Notes under the pieces: model-generated
What the model was told of the DNA's origin: nothing
Databases searched by the model: none
Seen by the model: the letters and a program-made list of their open reading frames with translations, nothing else
Assembly: GCA_038501625.1 (NCBI GenBank)
Contig: JAZAYU010000019.1
Coordinates: 8,963,285-9,027,284, forward strand
Direction: 5' to 3'
From: Corbicula japonica
Taxonomy: Eukaryota; Mollusca; Bivalvia; Venerida; Cyrenidae
Length of the DNA stretch: 64,000 bases
In this document: in pieces, positions 12,781 through 25,390 of the stretch
How the letters are laid out: each line of letters starts with the position of its first letter
Position numbering within the stretch: position 1 is the first letter of the stretch
Made by a program: the position numbers and the translations under genes

Positions 12781-15700
12781 ATGAACGTGCCTTTGGAAAA
12801 TTCCAATAACGGTCAAATTTGCACGGTTGTTAGAGATATTTGAGGTGAGCTTATGGCCGAAATTTCAGGGCTCGTGACCGCCGGCAACCGGCTATTCCGG
12901 CAGCCAAACACTGTTAAAATAGAATAAAATGACTACATTATCCCATATAAACGTGCCTTTGGAAAAATCCAATAACGGTCAAATTTGCACGGTTGTTAGA
13001 GATATTTGAGGTGAGCTTATGGCCGAAATTTCAGGGCTCTTGACGGCCGGCAACCGGCTATTCCGGCAGCCAAACACTGTTAAAATAGAATAAAATGACT
13101 ACATTATCCCTATATGAACGTGCTTTGGAAAAATCCAATAACGTTCAAATTTGCACGGTTGTTAGAGATATTTGAGGTGAGCTTATGGCCGAAATTTCAG
13201 GGCTCTTGACCGCCGGCAACCGGCTATTCCGGCAGCCAAACACTCTTAAAACAGAAAAAAAATGACTACATTATCCCATATGAACGTGCCTTTGGAAAAA
13301 TCCAATAACGGTCAAATTTGCACGGTTGTTAGAGATATTTGAGGTGAGCTTATGGCCGAAATTTCAGGGCTCTTGACTGCCGGCAACCGGCTATTCCGGC
13401 AGCCAAACACTGTTAAAATAGAATAAAATGACTATATTATCCCATATGAACGTGCCTTTGGAAAAATCCAATAACGGTCAAATTTGCACGGTTGTTAGAG
13501 ATATTTGAGGTGAGCTTATGGCCGAAATTTCAGGGCTATTGACCTCCGGCAACCGGCTATTCCGGCAGCCAAACACTGTTAAAATAGAATAAAATGACTA
13601 CATTATCCCATATGAACGTGCCTTTGGAAAAATCCAATAACGGTCAAATTTGCACGGTTGTTAGAGATATTTGAGGTGAGCTTATGGCCGAAATTTCAGG
13701 GTTCTTGACCTCAGGCAACCGGCTATTCCGGCAGCCAAACACTGTTAAAATAGAATAAAATGACTACATTATCCCATATGAAACGTGCCTTTGGAAAAAT
13801 CCAATAACGGTCAAATTTGCACGGTTGTTAGAGATATTTGAGGTGAGCTTATGGCCGAAATTTCAGGACTCTTGACCGCCGGCAACCGGCTATTCCGGCA
13901 GCCAAACACTGTTAAAATAGAATAAAATGCATATATTATCCCATATGAACGTGCCTTTGGAAAAATCCAATAACGGTCAAATTTGCACGGTTGTTAGAGA
14001 TATTTGAGGTGAGCTTATGGCCGAAATTTCAGGGCTCTTGACCGCCGGCAACCGGCTATTCCGGCAGCCAAACACTGTTAAAATAGAATAAAATGACTAC
14101 ATTATCCCATATGAACGTGCCTTTGGAAAAATCCAATAACGGTCAAATTTGCACGGTTGTTAGAGATATTTGAGGTGAGCTTATGGCCGAAATTTCAGGG
14201 CTCTTGACCTCCGGCAACCGGCTATTCCGGCAGCCAAGACACTGTTAAAATAGAATAAAATGACTACATTATCCCATATGAACGTGCCTTTGGAAAAATC
14301 CAATAACGGTCAAATTTGCACGGTTGTTAGAGATATTTGAGGTGAGCTTATGGCCGAAATTTCAGGGCTCTTGACCGCCGGCAACCGGCTATTCCGGCAG
14401 CCACACTGTTAAAATAGAATAAAATGACTGTATTATCCCATATGAACGTGCCTTTGGAAAAATCCAATAACGGTCAAATTTGCACGGTTGTTAGAGATAT
14501 TTGAGGTGAGCTTATGGCCGAAATTTCAGGGCTCTTGACCGCCGGCAACCGGCTATTCCGGCAGCCAAACACTGTTAAAATACAATAAAATGACTACATT
14601 ATCCCATATGAACGTGCCTTTGGAAAAATCCAATAACGGTCAAATTTGCACGGTTGTTAGAGATATTTGAGGTGAGCTTATGGCCGAAATTTCAGGGCTC
14701 TTGACCTCCGGCAACCGGCTATTCCGGCAGCCAAACACTGTTAAAATAGAATAAAATGACTATATTATCCCATATGAACGTTCCTTTGGAAAAATCCAAT
14801 AACGGTCAAATTTGCACGGTTGTTAGAGATATTTGAGGTGAGCTTATGGCCGAAATTTCAGGGTTCTTGACCTCAGGCAACCGGCTATTCCGGCAGCCAA
14901 ACACTGTTAAAATAGAATAAAATGACTACATTATCCCATATGAACGTGCCTTTGGAAAAATCCAATAACGGTCAAATTTGCACGGTTGTTAAGAGATATT
15001 TGAGGTGAGCTTATGGCCGAAATTTCAGGGCTCTTGACCGCCGGCAACCGGCTATTCCGGCAGCCAAACACTGTTAAAATAGAATAAAATGACTACATTA
15101 TCCCATATGAACGTGCCTTTGGAAAAATCCAATAACGGTCAAATTTGCACGGTTGTTAGAGATATTTGAGGTGAGCTTATGGCCGAAATTTCAGGGCTCT
15201 TGACCTAGGGCAACCGGCTATTCCGGCAGCCAAACACTGTTAAAATAGAATAAAATGACTACATTATCCCATATGAACGTGCCTTTGGAAAAATCCAATA
15301 ACGGTCAAATTTGCACGGTTGTTAGAGATATTTGAGGTGAGCTTATGGCCGAAATTTCAGGGCTCTTGACCGCCGGCAACCGGCTATTCCGGCAGCCAAA
15401 CACTGTTAAAATAGAATAAAATGACTATATTATCCCATATGAACGTGCCTTTGGAAAAATCCAATAACGGTCAAATTTGCACGGTTGTTAGAGATATTTG
15501 AGGTGAGCTTATGGCCGAAATTTCAGGGCTCTTGACCTCCGGCAACCGGCTATTCCGGCAGCCAAACACTGTTAAAATAGAATAAAATGACTACATTATC
15601 CCATATGAACGTGCCTTTGGAAAAATCCAATAACGGTCAAATTTGCACGGTTGTTAGAGATATTTGAGGTGAGCTTATGGCCGAAATTTCAGGGCTCTTG

Positions 15701-18700
15701 ACCGCCGGCAACCGGCTATTCCGGCAGCCAAACACTGTTAAAATAGAATAAAATGACTATATTATCCCATATGAACGTGCCTTTGGAAAAATCCAATAAC
15801 GGTCAAATTTGCACGGTTGTTAGAGATATTTGAGGTGAGCTTATGGCCGAAATTTCAGGGTTCTTGACCGCCGGCAACCGGCTATTCCGGCAGCCAAACC
15901 CTGTTAAAATAGAATAAAATGACTACATTATCCCATATGAACGTGCCTTTGGAAAAATCCAATAACGGTCAAATTTGCACGGTTGTTAGAGATATTTGAG
16001 GTGAGCTTATGGCCGAAATTTCAGGGCTCTTGAGAGCCGGCAACCGGCTATTCCGGCAGCCATAATGTTAAAATAGAATAAAATGACTACATTGTATCCC
16101 ATTTGAACGTGCCTTTGGAAAAATCCAATAACGGTCAAATTTGCACGGTTGTTAGAGATATTTGAGGTGAGCTTATGGCCGAAATTTCAGGGCTCTTGAC
16201 CGCCGGCAACCGGCTATTCCGGCAGCCAAACACTGTTAAAATAGAATAAAATGACTACATTATCCCATATGAACGTGCCTTTGGAAAAATCCAATAACGG
16301 TCAAATTTGCACGGTTGTTAGAGATATTTGAGGTGAGCTTATGGCCGAAATTTCAGGGCTCTTGACCTCCGGCAACCGGCTATTCCGGCAGCCAAACACT
16401 GTTAAAATAGAATAAAATGACTACATTATCCCATATGAACGTGCCTTTGGAAAAATCCAATAACGGTCAAATTTGCACGGTTGTTAGAGATATTTGAGGT
16501 GAGCTTATGGCCGAAATTTCAGGGCTCTTGACCGCCGGCAACCGGCTATTCCGGCAGCCAAACACTGTTAAAATAGAATAAAATGACTACATTATCCCAT
16601 ATGAACGTGCCTTTGGAAAAATCCAATAACGGTCAAATTTGCACGGTTGTTAGAGATATTTGAGGTGAGCTTATGGCCGAAATTTCAGGGCTCTTGACCG
16701 CCGGCAACCGGCTATTCCGGCAGCCAAACACTGTTAAAATAGAATAAAATGACTACATTATCCCATATGACGTGCCTTTGGAAAAATCCAATAACGGTCA
16801 AATTTGCACGGTTGTTAGAGATATTTGAGGTGAGCTTATGGCCGAAATTTCAGGGCTCTTGACCGCCGGCAACCGGCTATTCCGGCAGCCAAACACTGTT
16901 AAAATAGAATAAAATGACTACATTATCCCATATGAACGTGCCTTTGGAAAAATCCAATAACGGTCAAATTTGCACGGTTGTTAGAGATATTTGAGGTGAG
17001 CTTATGGCCGAAATTTCAGGGCTCTTGACCGCCGGCAACCGGCTATTCCGGCAGCCAAACACTGTTAAAATAGAATAAAATGACTATATTATCCCATATG
17101 AACGTGCCTTTGGAAAAATCCAATAACGGTCAAATTTGCACGGTTGTTAGAGATATTTGAGGTGAGCTTATGGCCGAAATTTCAGGGCTCTTGACCGCCG
17201 GCAACCGGCTATTCCGGCAGCCAAACACTGTTAAAATAGAATAAAATGACTACATTATCCCATATGAACGTGCCTTTGGAAAAATCCAATAACGGTCAAA
17301 TTTGCACGGTTGTTAGAGATATTTGAGGTGAGCTTATGGCCGAAATTTCAGGGCTCTTGACCTCCGGCAACCGGCTATTCCGGCAGCCAAACCCTGTTAA
17401 AATAGAATAAAATGACTACATTATCCCATATGAACGTGCCTTTGGAAAAATCCAATAACGGTCAAATTTGCACGGTTGTAGAGATATTTGAGGTGAGCTT
17501 ATGGCCGAAATTTCAGGGCTCTTGACCGCCGGCAACCGGCTATTCCGGCAGCCAAACACTGTTAAAATAGAATAAAATGACTACATTATCCCATATGAAC
17601 GTGCCTTTGGAAAAATCCAATAACGGTCAAATTTGCACGGTTGTTAGAGATATTTGAGGTGAGCTTATGGCCGAAATTTCAGGGCTCTTGACCGCCGGCA
17701 ACCGGCTATTCCGGCAGCCAAACACTGTTAAAATAGAATAAAATGACTATATTATCCCATATGAACGTGCCTTTGGAAAAATCCAATAACGGTCAAATTT
17801 GCACGGTTGTTAGAGATATTTGAGGTGAGCTTATGGCCGAAATTTCAGGGCTCTTGACCGCCGGCAACCGGCTATTCCGGCAGCCAAACACTGTTAAAAT
17901 AGAATAAAATGACTACATTATCCCATATGAACGTGCCTTTGGAAAAATCCAATAACGGTCAAATTTGCACGGTTGTTAGAGATATTTGAGGTGAGCTTAT
18001 GGCCGAAATTTTAGGGCTCTTGACAGCCGGCAACCGGCTATTCCGGCAGCCAAACACTGTTAAAATAGAATAAAATGACTACATTATCCCATATGAACGT
18101 GCCTTTGGAAAAATCCAATAACGGTCAAATTTGCACGGTTGTTAGAGATATTTGAGGTGAGCTTATGGCCGAAATTTCAGGGCTCTTGACCGCCGGCAAC
18201 CGGCTATTCCGGCAGCCAAACACTGTTAAAATAGAATAAAATGACTATATTATCCCATATGAACGTGCCTTTGGAAAAATCCAATAACGGTCAAATTTGC
18301 ACGGTTGTTAGAGATATTTGAGGTGAGCTTATGGCCGAAATTTCAGGGCTCTTGACCGCCGGCAACCGGCTATTCCGGCAGCCAAACACTGTTAAAATAG
18401 AATAAAATGACTACATTATCCCATATGAACGTGCCTTTGGAAAAATCCAATAACGGTCAAATTTGCACGGTTGTTAGAGATATTTGAGGTGAGCTTATGG
18501 CCGAAATTTCAGGGCTCTTGGCCGCCGGCAACCGGCTATTCCGGCAGCCAAACACTGTTAAAATAGAATAAAATGACTATATTATCCCATATGAACGTGC
18601 CTTTGGAAAAATCCAATAACGGTCAAATTTGCACGGTTGTTAGAGATATTTGAGGTGAGCTTATGGCCGAAATTTCAGGGCTCTTGACCGCCGGCAACCG

Positions 18701-21700
18701 GCTATTCCGGCAGCCAAACACTGTTAAAATAGAATAAAATGACTATATTATCCCATATGAACGTGCCTTTGGAAAAATCCAATAACGGTCAAATTTGCAC
18801 GGTTGTTAGAGATATTTGAGGTGAGCTTATGGCCGAAATTTCAGGGCTCTTGACCGCCGGCAACAGGCTATTCCGGCAGCCAAACACTGTTAAAATAGAA
18901 TAAAATGACTATATTATCCCATATGAACGTGCCTTTGGAAAAATCCAATAACGGTCAAATTTGCACGGTTGTTAGAGATATTTGAGGTGAGCTTATGGCC
19001 GAAATTTCAGGGCTCTTGACCGCCGGCAACCGGCTATTCCGGCAGCCAAACACTGTTAAAATAGAATAAAATGACTACATTATCCCATATGAACGTGCCT
19101 TTGGAAAAATCCAATAACGGTCAAATTTGCACGGTTGTTAGAGATATTTGAGGTGAGCTTATGGCCGAAATTTCAGGGCTCTTGACCTCCGGCAACCGGC
19201 TATTCCGGCAGCCAAACACTGTTAAAATAGAATAAAATGACTACATTATCCCATATGAACGTGCCTTTGGAAAAATCCAATAACGGTCAAATTTGCACGG
19301 TTGTTAGAGATATTTGAGGTGAGCTTATGGCCGAAATTTCAGGGCTCTTGACCGCCGGCAACCGGCTATTCCGGCAGCCAAACACTGTTAAAATTGAATA
19401 AAATGACTATATTATCCCATATAAACATGCCTTTGGAAAAATCCAATAACGGTCAAATTTGCACGGTTGTTACAGATATTTGAGGTGAGCTTATGGCCGA
19501 AATTTCAGGGCTCTTGACCTCCGGCAACCGGCTATTCCGGCAGCCAAACACTGTTAAAATAGAATAAAATGACTACATTATCCCATATGAACGTGCCTTT
19601 GGAAAAATCCAATAACGGTCAAATTTGCACGGTTGTTAGAGATATTTGAGGTGAGCTTATGGCCGAAATTTCAGGGCTCTTGACCGCCGGCAACCGGCTA
19701 TTCCGGCAGCCAAACACTGTTAAAATAGAATAAAATGACTACATTATCCCATATGAACGTGCCTTTGGAAAAATCCAATAACGGTCAAATTTGCACGGTT
19801 GTTAGAGATATTTGAGGTGAGCTTATGGCCGAAATTTCAGGGCTCTTGACCGCCGGCAACCGGCTATTCCGGCAGCCAAACACTGTTAAAATAGAATAAA
19901 ATGACTACATTATCCCATATGAACGTGCCTTTGGAAAAATCCAATAACGGTGAAATTTGCACGGTTGTTAGAGATATTTGAGGTGAGCTTATGGCCGAAA
20001 TTTCAGGGCTCTTGACCGCCGGCAACCGGCTATTCCGGCAGCCAAACACTGTTAAAATTGAATAAAATGACTACATTATCCCATATAAACGTGCCTTTGG
20101 AAAAATCCAATAACGGTCAAATTTGCACGGTTGTTAGAGATATTTGAGGTGAGCTTATGGCCAAAATTTCAGGGTTCTTGACCGCCGGCAACCGGCTATT
20201 CCGGCAGCCAAACACTGTTAAAATAGAATAAAATGACTATATTATCCCATATGAACGTGCCTTTGGAAAAATCCAATAACGGTCAAATTTGCACGGTTGT
20301 TAGAGATATTTGAGGTGAGCTTATGGCCGAAATTTCAGGGCTCTTGACCGCCGGCAACCGGCTATTCCGGCAGCCAAACACTGTTAAAATAGAATAAAAT
20401 GACTACATTATCCCATATGAACGTGCCTTTGGAAAAATCCAATAACGGTCAAATTTGCACGGTTGTTAGAGATATTTGAGGTGAGCTTATGGCCGAAATT
20501 TCAGGGCTCTTGACCGCCGGCAACCGGCTATTCCGGCAGCCAAACACTGTTAAAATAGAATAAAATGACTACATTATCCCATATGAACGTGCCTTTGGAA
20601 AAATCCAATAACGGTCAAATTTGCACGGTTGTTAGAGATATTTGAGGTGAGCTTATGGCCGAAATTTCAGGGCTCTTGAGAGCCGGCAACCGGCTATTCC
20701 GGCAGCCAAACACTGTTAAAATAGAATAAAATGACTACATTATCCCATATGAACGTGCCTTTGGAAAAATCCAATAACGGTCAAATTTGCACGGTTGTTA
20801 GAGATATTTGAGGTGAGCTTATGGCCGAAATTTCAGGGCTCTTGACCGCCGGCAACCGGCTATTCCGGCAGCCAAACACTGTTAAAATAGAATAAAATGA
20901 CTACATTATCCCATATGAACGTGCCTTTGGAAAAATCCAATAACGGTCAAATTTGCACGGTTGTTAGAGATATTTGAGGTGAGCTTATGGCCGAAATTTC
21001 AGGGCTCTTGACCTCCGGCAACCGGCTATTCCGGCAGCCAAACCACTGTTAAAATAGAATAAAATGACTACATTATCCCATATGAACGTGCCTTTGGAAA
21101 AATCCAATAACGGTCAAATTTGCACGGTTGTTAGAGATATTTGAGGTGAGCTTATGGCCGAAATTTCAGGGCTCTTGACCGCCGGCAACCGGCTATTCCG
21201 GCAGCCAAACACTGTTAAAATAGAATTAAATGACTAAATTATCCCATATGAAAGTGCCTTTGGAAAAATCCAATAAACGGTCAAATTTGCACGGTTGTTA
21301 GAGATATTTGAGGTGAGCTTATGGCCGAAATTTCAGGGCTCTTGACCGCCGGCAACCGGCTATTCCGGCAGCCAAACACTGTTAAAATAGAATAAAATGA
21401 CTACATTATCCCATATGAACGTGCCTTTGGAAAAATCCAATAACGGTCAAATTTGCACGGTTGTTAGAGATATTTGAGGTGAGCTTATGGCCGAAATTTC
21501 AGGGCTCTTGACCGCCGGCAACCGGCTATTCCGGCAGCCAAACACTGTTAAAATAGAATAAAATGACTACATTATCCCATATGAACGTGCCTTTGGAAAA
21601 ATCCAATAACGGTCAAATTTGCACGGTTGTTAGAGATATTTGAGGTGAGCTTATGGCCGAAATTTTCAGGGCTCTTGACAGCCGGCAACCGGCTATTCCG

Positions 21701-24700
21701 GCAGCCAAACACTGTTAAAATAGAATAAAATGACTACATTATCCCATATGAACGTGCCTTTGGAAAAATCCAATAACGGTCAAATTTGCACGGTTGTTAG
21801 AGATATTTGAGGTGAGCTTATGGCCGAAATTTCAGGGCTCTTGACCGCCGGCAACCGGCTATTCCGGCAGCCAAACACTGTTAAAATAGAATAAAATGAC
21901 TACATTATCCCATATGAACGTGCCTTTGGAAAAATCCAATAACGGTCAAATTTGCACGGTTGTTAGAGATATTTGAGGTGAGCTTATGGCCGAAATTTCA
22001 GGGCTCTTGACCGCCGGCAACCGGCTATTCCGGCAGCCAAACACTGTTAAAATAGAATAAAATGACTACATTATCCCATATGAACGTGCCTTTGGAAAAA
22101 TCCAATAACGGTCAAATTTGCACGGTTGTTAGAGATATTTGAGGTGAGCTTATGGCCGAAATTTCAGGGCTCTTGACCGCCGGCAACCGGCTATTCCGGC
22201 AGCCAAACACTGTTAAAATAGAATAAAATGACTATATTATCCCATATGAACGTGCCTTTGGAAAAATCCAATAACGGTCAAATTTGCACGGTTGTTAGAG
22301 ATATTTGAGGTGAGCTTATGGCCGAAATTTCAGGGCTCTTGACCACCGGCAACCGGCTATTCCGGCAGCCAAACACTGTTAAAATAGAATAAAATGACTA
22401 CATTATCCCATATGAACGTGCCTTTGGAAAAATCCAATAACGGTCAAATTTGCACGGTTGTTAGAGATATTTGAGGTGAGCTTATGGCCGAAATTTCAGG
22501 GCTCTTGACCGCCGGCAACCGGCTATTCCGGCAGCCAAACACTGTTAAAATAGAATAAAATGACTACATTATCCCATATGAACGTGCCTTTGGAAAAATC
22601 CAATAACGGTCAAATTTGCACGGTTGTTAGAGATATTTGAGGTGAGCTTATGGCCGAAATTTCAGGGCTCTTGACCGCCGGCAACCGGCTATTCCGGCAG
22701 CCAAACACTGTTAAAATAGAATAAAATGACTACATTATCCCATATGAACGTGCCTTTGGAAAAATCCAATAACGGTCAAATTTGCACGGTTGTTAGAGAT
22801 ATTTGAGGTGAGCTTATGGCCGAAATTTCAGGGCTCTTGACAGCCGGCAACCGGCTATTCCGGCAGCCAAACACTGTTAAAATAGAATAAAATGACTACA
22901 TTATCCCATATGAACGTGCCTTTGGAAAAATCCAATAACGGTCAAATTTGCACGGTTGTTAGAGATATTTGAGGTGAGCTTATGGCCGAAATTTCAGGGC
23001 TCTTGACCGCCGGCAACCGGCTATTCCGGCAGCCAAACACTGTTAAAATAGAATAAAATGACTACATTATCCCATATGAACGTGCCTTTGGAAAAATCCA
23101 ATAACGGTCAAATTTGCACGGTTGTTAGAGATATTTGAGGTGAGCTTATGGCCGAAATTTCAGGGCTCTTGACCGCCGGCAACCGGCTATTCCGGCAGCC
23201 AAACACTGTTAAAATAGAATAAAATGACTACATTATCCCATATGACGTGCCTTTGGAAAAATCCAATAACGGTCAAATTTGCACGGTTGTTAGAGATATT
23301 TGAGGTGAGCTTATGGCCGAAATTTCAGGGCTCTTGACCGCCGGCAACCGGCTATTCCGGCAGCCAAACACTGTTAAAATAGAATAAAATGACTACATTA
23401 TCCCATATGAACGTGCCTTTGGAAAAATCCAATAACGGTCAAATTTGCACGGTTGTTAGAGATATTTGAGGTGAGCTTATGGCCGAAATTTCAGGGCTCT
23501 TGACCGCCGGCAACCGGCTATTCCGGCAAGCCAAACACTGTTAAAATAGAATAAAATGACTAAATTATCCCATATGAACGTGCCTTTGGAGAAATCCAAT
23601 AACGGTCAAATTTGCACGGTTGTTAGAGATATTTGAGGTGAGCTTATGGCCGAAATTTCAGGGCTCTTGACCGCCGGCAACCGGCTATTCCGGCAGCAAA
23701 ACACTGTTAAAATAGAATAAAATGACTACATTATCCCATATGAACGTGCCTTTGGAAAAATCCAATAACGGTCAAATTTGCACGGTTGTTAGAGATATTT
23801 GAGGTGAGCTTATGGCCGAAATTTCAGGGCTCTTGACCGCCGGCAACCGGCTATTCCGGCAGCCAAACACTGTTAAAATAGAATAAAATGACTACATTAT
23901 CCCATATGAACGTGCCTTTGGAAAAATCCAATAACGGTCAAATTTGCACGGTTGTTAGAGATATTTGAGGTGAGCTTATGGCCGAAATTTCAGGGCTCTT
24001 GACCGCCGGCAACCGGCTATTCCGGCAGCCAAACACTGTTAAAATAGAATAAAATGACTACATTATCCCATATGAACGTGCCTTTGGAAAAATCCAATAA
24101 CGGTCAAATTTGCACGGTTGTTAGAGATATTTGAGGTGAGCTTATGGCCGAAATTTCAGGGCTCTTGACCGCCGGCAACCGGCTATTCCGGCAGCCAAAC
24201 ACTGTTAAAATAGAATAAAATGACTACATTATCCCATATGAACGTGCCTTTGGAAAAATCCAATAACGGTCAAATTTGCACGGTTGTTAGAGATATTTGA
24301 GGTGAGCTTATGGCCGAAATTTCAGGGCTCTTGACCGCCGGCAACCGGCTATTCCGGCAGCCAAACACTGTTAAAATAGAATAAAATGACTACATTATCC
24401 CATATGAACGTGCCTTTGGAAAAATCCAATAACGGTCAAATTTGCACGGTTGTTAGAGATATTTGAGGTGAGCTTATGGCCGAAATTTCAGGGCTCTTGA
24501 CCGCCGGCAACCGGCTATTCCGGCAGCCAAACACTGTTAAAATAGAATAAAATGACTACATTATCCCATATGAACGTGCCTTTGGAAAAATCCAATAACG
24601 GTCAAATTTGCACGGTTGTTAGAGATATTTGAGGTGAGCTTATGGCCGAAATTTCAGGGCTCTTGACCGCCGGCAACCGGCTATTCCGGCAGCCAAACAC

Positions 24701-25390
24701 TGTTAAAATAGAATAAAATGACTACATTATCCCATATGAACGTGCCTTTGGAAAAATCCAATAACGGTCAAATTTGCACGGTTGTTAGAGATATTTGAGG
24801 TGAGCTTATGGCCGAAATTTCAGGGCTCTTGACCGCCGGCAACCGGCTATTCCGGCAGCCAAACACTGTTAAAATAGAATAAAATGACTACATTATCCCA
24901 TATGAACGTGCCTTTGGAAAAATCCAATAACGGTCAAATTTGCACGGTTGTTAGAGATATTTGAGGTGAGCTTATGGCCGAAATTTCAGGGCTCTTGACC
25001 GCCGGCAACCGGCTATTCCGGCAGCCAAACACTGTTAAAATAGAATAAAATGACTACATTATCCCATATGAACGTGCCTTTGGAAAAATCCAATAACGGT
25101 CAAATTTGCACGGTTGTTAGAGATATTTGAGGTGAGCTTATGGCCGAAATTTCAGGGCTCTTGACCGCCGGCAACCGGCTATTCCGGCAGCCAAACACTG
25201 TTAAAATAGAATAAAATGACTACATTATCCCATATGAACGTGCCTTTGGAAAAATCCAATAACGGTCAAATTTGCACGGTTGTTAGAGATATTTGAGGTG
25301 AGCTTATGGCCGAAATTTCAGGGCTCTTGACCGCCGGCAACCGGCTATTCCGGCAGCCAAACACTGTTAAAATAGAATAAAATGACTACA
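12781..25390 (+). repeat. 166 bp satellite array, homogeneous core
   Basis: About 76 monomers that are almost identical. The spacing between successive CATTATCCCATATG landmarks is exactly 166 bp in most cases (for example 24061 to 24227). Recurrent variation is mostly limited to a few positions: GACTACATT versus GACTATATT, and GACCGCC versus GACCTCC or GACAGCC after the GGGCTCTT phrase. There are no transposon insertions in the core. Monomer composition is about 43% G+C with eight CpG dinucleotides. Two short dyads occur in each monomer: TTGGA-AAAA-TCCAA and GCCGG-CAA-CCGGC. No ORF is sustained. Confidence 0.95.

Noticed and set aside
1..25390. CRISPR-like array
   Set aside because: The repeats are directly adjacent 166 bp units without unique spacers, and no cas-like gene is present. 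The window's content is eukaryotic.
12781..25390. CENP-B box in the satellite monomer
   Set aside because: No segment matches the TTCG-N4-A-N2-CGGG core; the nearest phrase (ATTCCGGCAGCCAAAC) lacks the required bases.
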